Assembly: GCA_051294375.1 (NCBI GenBank) | Contig: CM119264.1 | Location: 1,037,923-1,101,922 of the forward strand | From: Paraspadella gotoi | Lineage: Eukaryota; Chaetognatha | DNA length: 64,000 nt | Direction: 5' to 3' | In this document: positions 61,406 through 64,000 of the stretch, piece after piece | Numbering within the stretch: the stretch's first letter is position 1 | Layout of the letters: the number at the start of each line of letters is the position of its first letter | The notes under the pieces: model-generated | What the model saw: the letters and a program-made list of their open reading frames with translations, nothing else | What the model was told of the DNA's origin: nothing | The model's database searches: none | Translations under genes and position numbers: made by a program

Positions 61406-62544
61406 TGATTGACAAAGACTTCCTGTTTGAAGTCATCTGGGAGAACATGATATGGACACTGTTCGACCCAGACTACGTTTAAATTGATTGCTCTGAAGTA
61501 TTACACACCAGGGATGAATAGACTGGTTAAGGAAAAGATTAAAACTTGCCATTTCTACCGTATGCAAGGGAAACTTGGTTTCGTCATGGTTGGGAGTGAC
61601 GATAATGAAATTTTTGTGGGAGGGGTAGTGAGTGATTAATTGGAAAATTAAATTTTCATTTTACTTGAACAATAAGCAACATTTCTTCGTTTTGTTTTCC
61701 TAATGTTTTTCTCTTTAAGGAATCCCACAGTTCCAGGATCCACACTCGCTCAAATCCACACTCGCCGCGAGATAGCGCGCTACAAGCTCACAGAAGTGTG
61801 GGCCACAGGTTTTTGTAAAAGAGGTATAAGCCCTGCGCAGGATTAGAACAATGTACATGTTACGAGTATGTTGACATAGAACTGTCACCTTGTTTGAAAC
61901 TCACGAATTAAAATCGTCTCTCCATTAATACAAAAGGAAACTCTGGATACAGGATCCAGCTATGGTATCACGTATTTTCAATTTTATTAAAAGTTATATG
62001 GGAGAATATTTTGGATTAAATAAAAACTACAACTCGTAGATTAAATAAATTTTATGGATTACTTTTAATGAAATGTTAAGATGATAAAATATTTGTTTTA
62101 CAAATGTTTTGTGCTTTTCCTGTTATATGCTGCACATCCCTCACGTTGCTTTTCATGTATACTCTTCACGCCTTGCACGCGTTGTTGTTGTCTTGTTCTT
62201 TTGTAAAAGAAAAGAAAATTTTTACAATTTTATCATGAATAAATAAGAAATGCAGTTACTTTTCCAAATTTAATTTTGTTATTCATAATGTTAATACAAT
62301 GTTAAGGAATAATAAATTAAAATGTCAGTTATAGTGATAAAGTAACTGTATTGATGATAATAATTAAATAATGATATTTTTTTTGATGCATTAATTTTTT
62401 GAAAAGAGGGACAGGATGGAGTGTGACATGTTAAAAATTTGAAAAATACTTGAATTGCGTTGTACCAGAATCTGCAATGATTATGAACTTGCAAAATATT
62501 CAGCTCATAGTGAGAGACTGAACACATCTTAATACAGGCGGCGC

Positions 62545-62596
62545 TGACCTCCTGGTGACCAAAGGTCAAAAGTCAAAGGTTACGAGAAAAGGTCAC
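62545..62596 (+). promoter_or_regulatory. Cluster of AGGTCA-like half-sites
   Basis: AGGTCA (62563), AAGTCA (62570) and AGGTTA (62577) are each spaced by one base, a DR1 layout used by nuclear receptors; AGGTCA recurs at 62590 and TGACCT at 62545. It may be chance within AT-rich DNA. Confidence 0.3.
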
Positions 62597-63618
62597 ATTT
62601 AGACGATTGATCAACGTTATTTTAGTGACGGCTAAGTAATAATCATGGGAATGCAAAGTTAATTAATTTAATTATAAGTTTAATTTGTTAGTTGTCTATT
62701 CATTTACAGTAAGAATTAAATTGCATTCCTATCCGTGATGATTCACTCATATTAAAGAACTCTAATCACCGATACGGTTGAAATTGGTGACTTCGCATTA
62801 GAATGTGCGGGACTGATTCGTCACATTATTGTTTCTTAGCAACGACAGTAAAAAGCTAATCAAATATGTCATAATTATTATCAATCACTTATTCTTCTTA
62901 AAAGTTTATTGATAGTATTTTCGATCATTCAATATCAACTACTTATTTTTTATATTTATTTGATATTGTAATTTGATCAATCAATCTCAATCACTTAATT
63001 AATTTTTAAGCTTCAGGAAGCACCATAGATGCCGGTGGTGCCATTGGCGATTCACAACAAGATGAGGATGCGAAACCATGTCGAGGATCCCATAGTTGGG
63101 TAATTGCACACTGATAAAAGAAATATTTTATAAGACTTTTTGCATCAATATGAGTTTGGATAGATTAATAGCAACAGTTTTGAAATTAAATTCGAGTTAT
63201 TAGCCAGCTATTAAGTTGAGTCTAATCATATTTCAGAATCCGTTTCTAAGCTAAACAATGGGTTACGTACGTCCGTCAGAGTTAGGCTGAGGTTGCCAAG
63301 GAAATATGTAAACATTTTTAGTTTTGTTTCACATTTGAGTTGCCAAATATTGGTTTTGATTGATCATTTATTGATATTGCTATTTTACTTGCTTTGCCGG
63401 CTTATTCTGCAGAACTGTTTTTATGACGCGTCTCTTTTTTTTTAGTTTTATAACTATTTAGCACATTTATCCAACTTGTTTTAATCCTAATTATTTAGTG
63501 CATTTATCTTTTTCTCCTGAGCCACGTGTATTGTTTAGTATTTTGTTTTTGCTCCGTCCTCCATTTCTTTTCGTTTTCTTTTGAATAATTAATAGTAACT
63601 TTAATTAATTATATTTTT

Positions 63619-63628
63619 AGGAGGGCGG
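63619..63628 (+). promoter_or_regulatory. Polypurine tract of the LTR element
   Basis: AGGAGGGCGG directly precedes TGTCAG of the right LTR, the usual place for second-strand priming. Confidence 0.6.
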
Positions 63629-63901
63629 TGTCAGAATACTCTGGTGCAACCCAAAGAAATCTCGGCCCAGTGTTTTAGAAATGACCACTTTTCTTTCTTT
63701 GTAAAAATGTAAACAATTGTACTTCGTCGATTCTGTCGGGAAATCTTGGTAGTTTTAGCCGTGGCTCCGAAGGAACGTTTCTCTTTAAATATTATTTTGT
63801 ATTTGTTACCTTATATATATTACAATAGATATTACAAACCCCTGTGTTTTTATAGGCCAAGAGAATTCGTCAGAAACTATCTCGTAGCTAGAGTATAGTA
63901 A
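63629..63901 (+). repeat. Right LTR
   Basis: It matches the left LTR to GTATAGTAA; the last bases differ from the left copy. A GA tract follows to 63970. Confidence 0.75.
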
Positions 63902-63903
63902 AT

Positions 63904-63937
<34 letters not shown>

Positions 63938-64000
63938 TGAGAGAGAAAGAGAGAGGAGAGAAGAGAGAGAGCCAATTTAACCTCTCTAAATCAAATCTTT

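Larger units (their letters stand above)
56030..63901 (+). mobile_element. Decayed LTR retrotransposon
   Basis: Direct repeats of about 270 bp (56030-56300 and 63629-63901) bound 7.3 kb. They differ mainly by single-base gains and losses. A purine tract AGGAGGGCGG abuts the right repeat, and TGG at 56305, just after the left repeat, could begin a tRNA primer site. ATAG lies outside both ends as a possible 4-bp target duplication. Near 60350-60550 a broken frame reads FTDAQKES and, after a frame change, IPVRFIPSFLNAVDQLTR, resembling an RNase H region. No intact gag or pol frame exists. The class (Gypsy, BEL or other) cannot be decided. Confidence 0.7.

Overview
This is invertebrate animal genomic DNA. 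The sequence is AT-rich and full of introns, microsatellites (above all GA/CT) and short dispersed elements, with one 25-base assembly gap. Splice sites are GT-AG, and repeats carry degenerate TTAGGG-like cores. The channel protein has the PAS wording FVLGNAQ and LASHKD, which recalls protostome Elk channels, so I lean towards a protostome; the phylum cannot be read from the window.

Three genes can be assembled exon by exon, each with consistent splice phase. (1) At 903-2347 (+), a three-exon gene encodes a 102-residue secreted cysteine-rich peptide. (2) At 2686-33395 (-), 21 coding exons (2487 nt, 829 codons, open throughout) encode an Elk-type (KCNH) voltage-gated potassium channel: PAS cap and PAS domain, a polyalanine-rich linker, S1-S6 with SVGFGN filter, C-linker and cyclic-nucleotide-binding homology domain. 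Its C-terminal end beyond that domain is not seen. (3) At 9676-14724 (-), eight exons (939 nt, 312 residues) encode a complete PP2A-type serine/threonine phosphatase catalytic subunit. This gene lies wholly inside the channel intron between the S1-S2 and S2-S3 exons, on the same strand.

The most striking pattern is at exon edges. Several exons of both genes have tandem arrays that copy the exon end plus its 5' splice site (12 copies of about 77 bp at the exon before S1, about 7 of 27 bp after the PAS domain, 3 of 118 bp at the pore exon). Other arrays start within about 15 bp of the donor.

Mobile DNA is abundant. A TTAGGG-cored terminal-inverted-repeat family has about a dozen copies, recognised only in 1-31 kb. 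One copy is split by a 1.38-kb foldback element with a 14-bp target duplication and hammerhead-like motifs in both arms (Penelope-like candidate). Also present are tRNA-headed SINEs, a hAT-like and a Tc1/mariner-like non-autonomous transposon, a LINE 3' end and a decayed LTR retrotransposon at 56.0-63.9 kb. No host gene was recognised from 33.4 kb to the right end; that half holds repeats, AT-rich DNA and a few GC-richer islands of unknown role.
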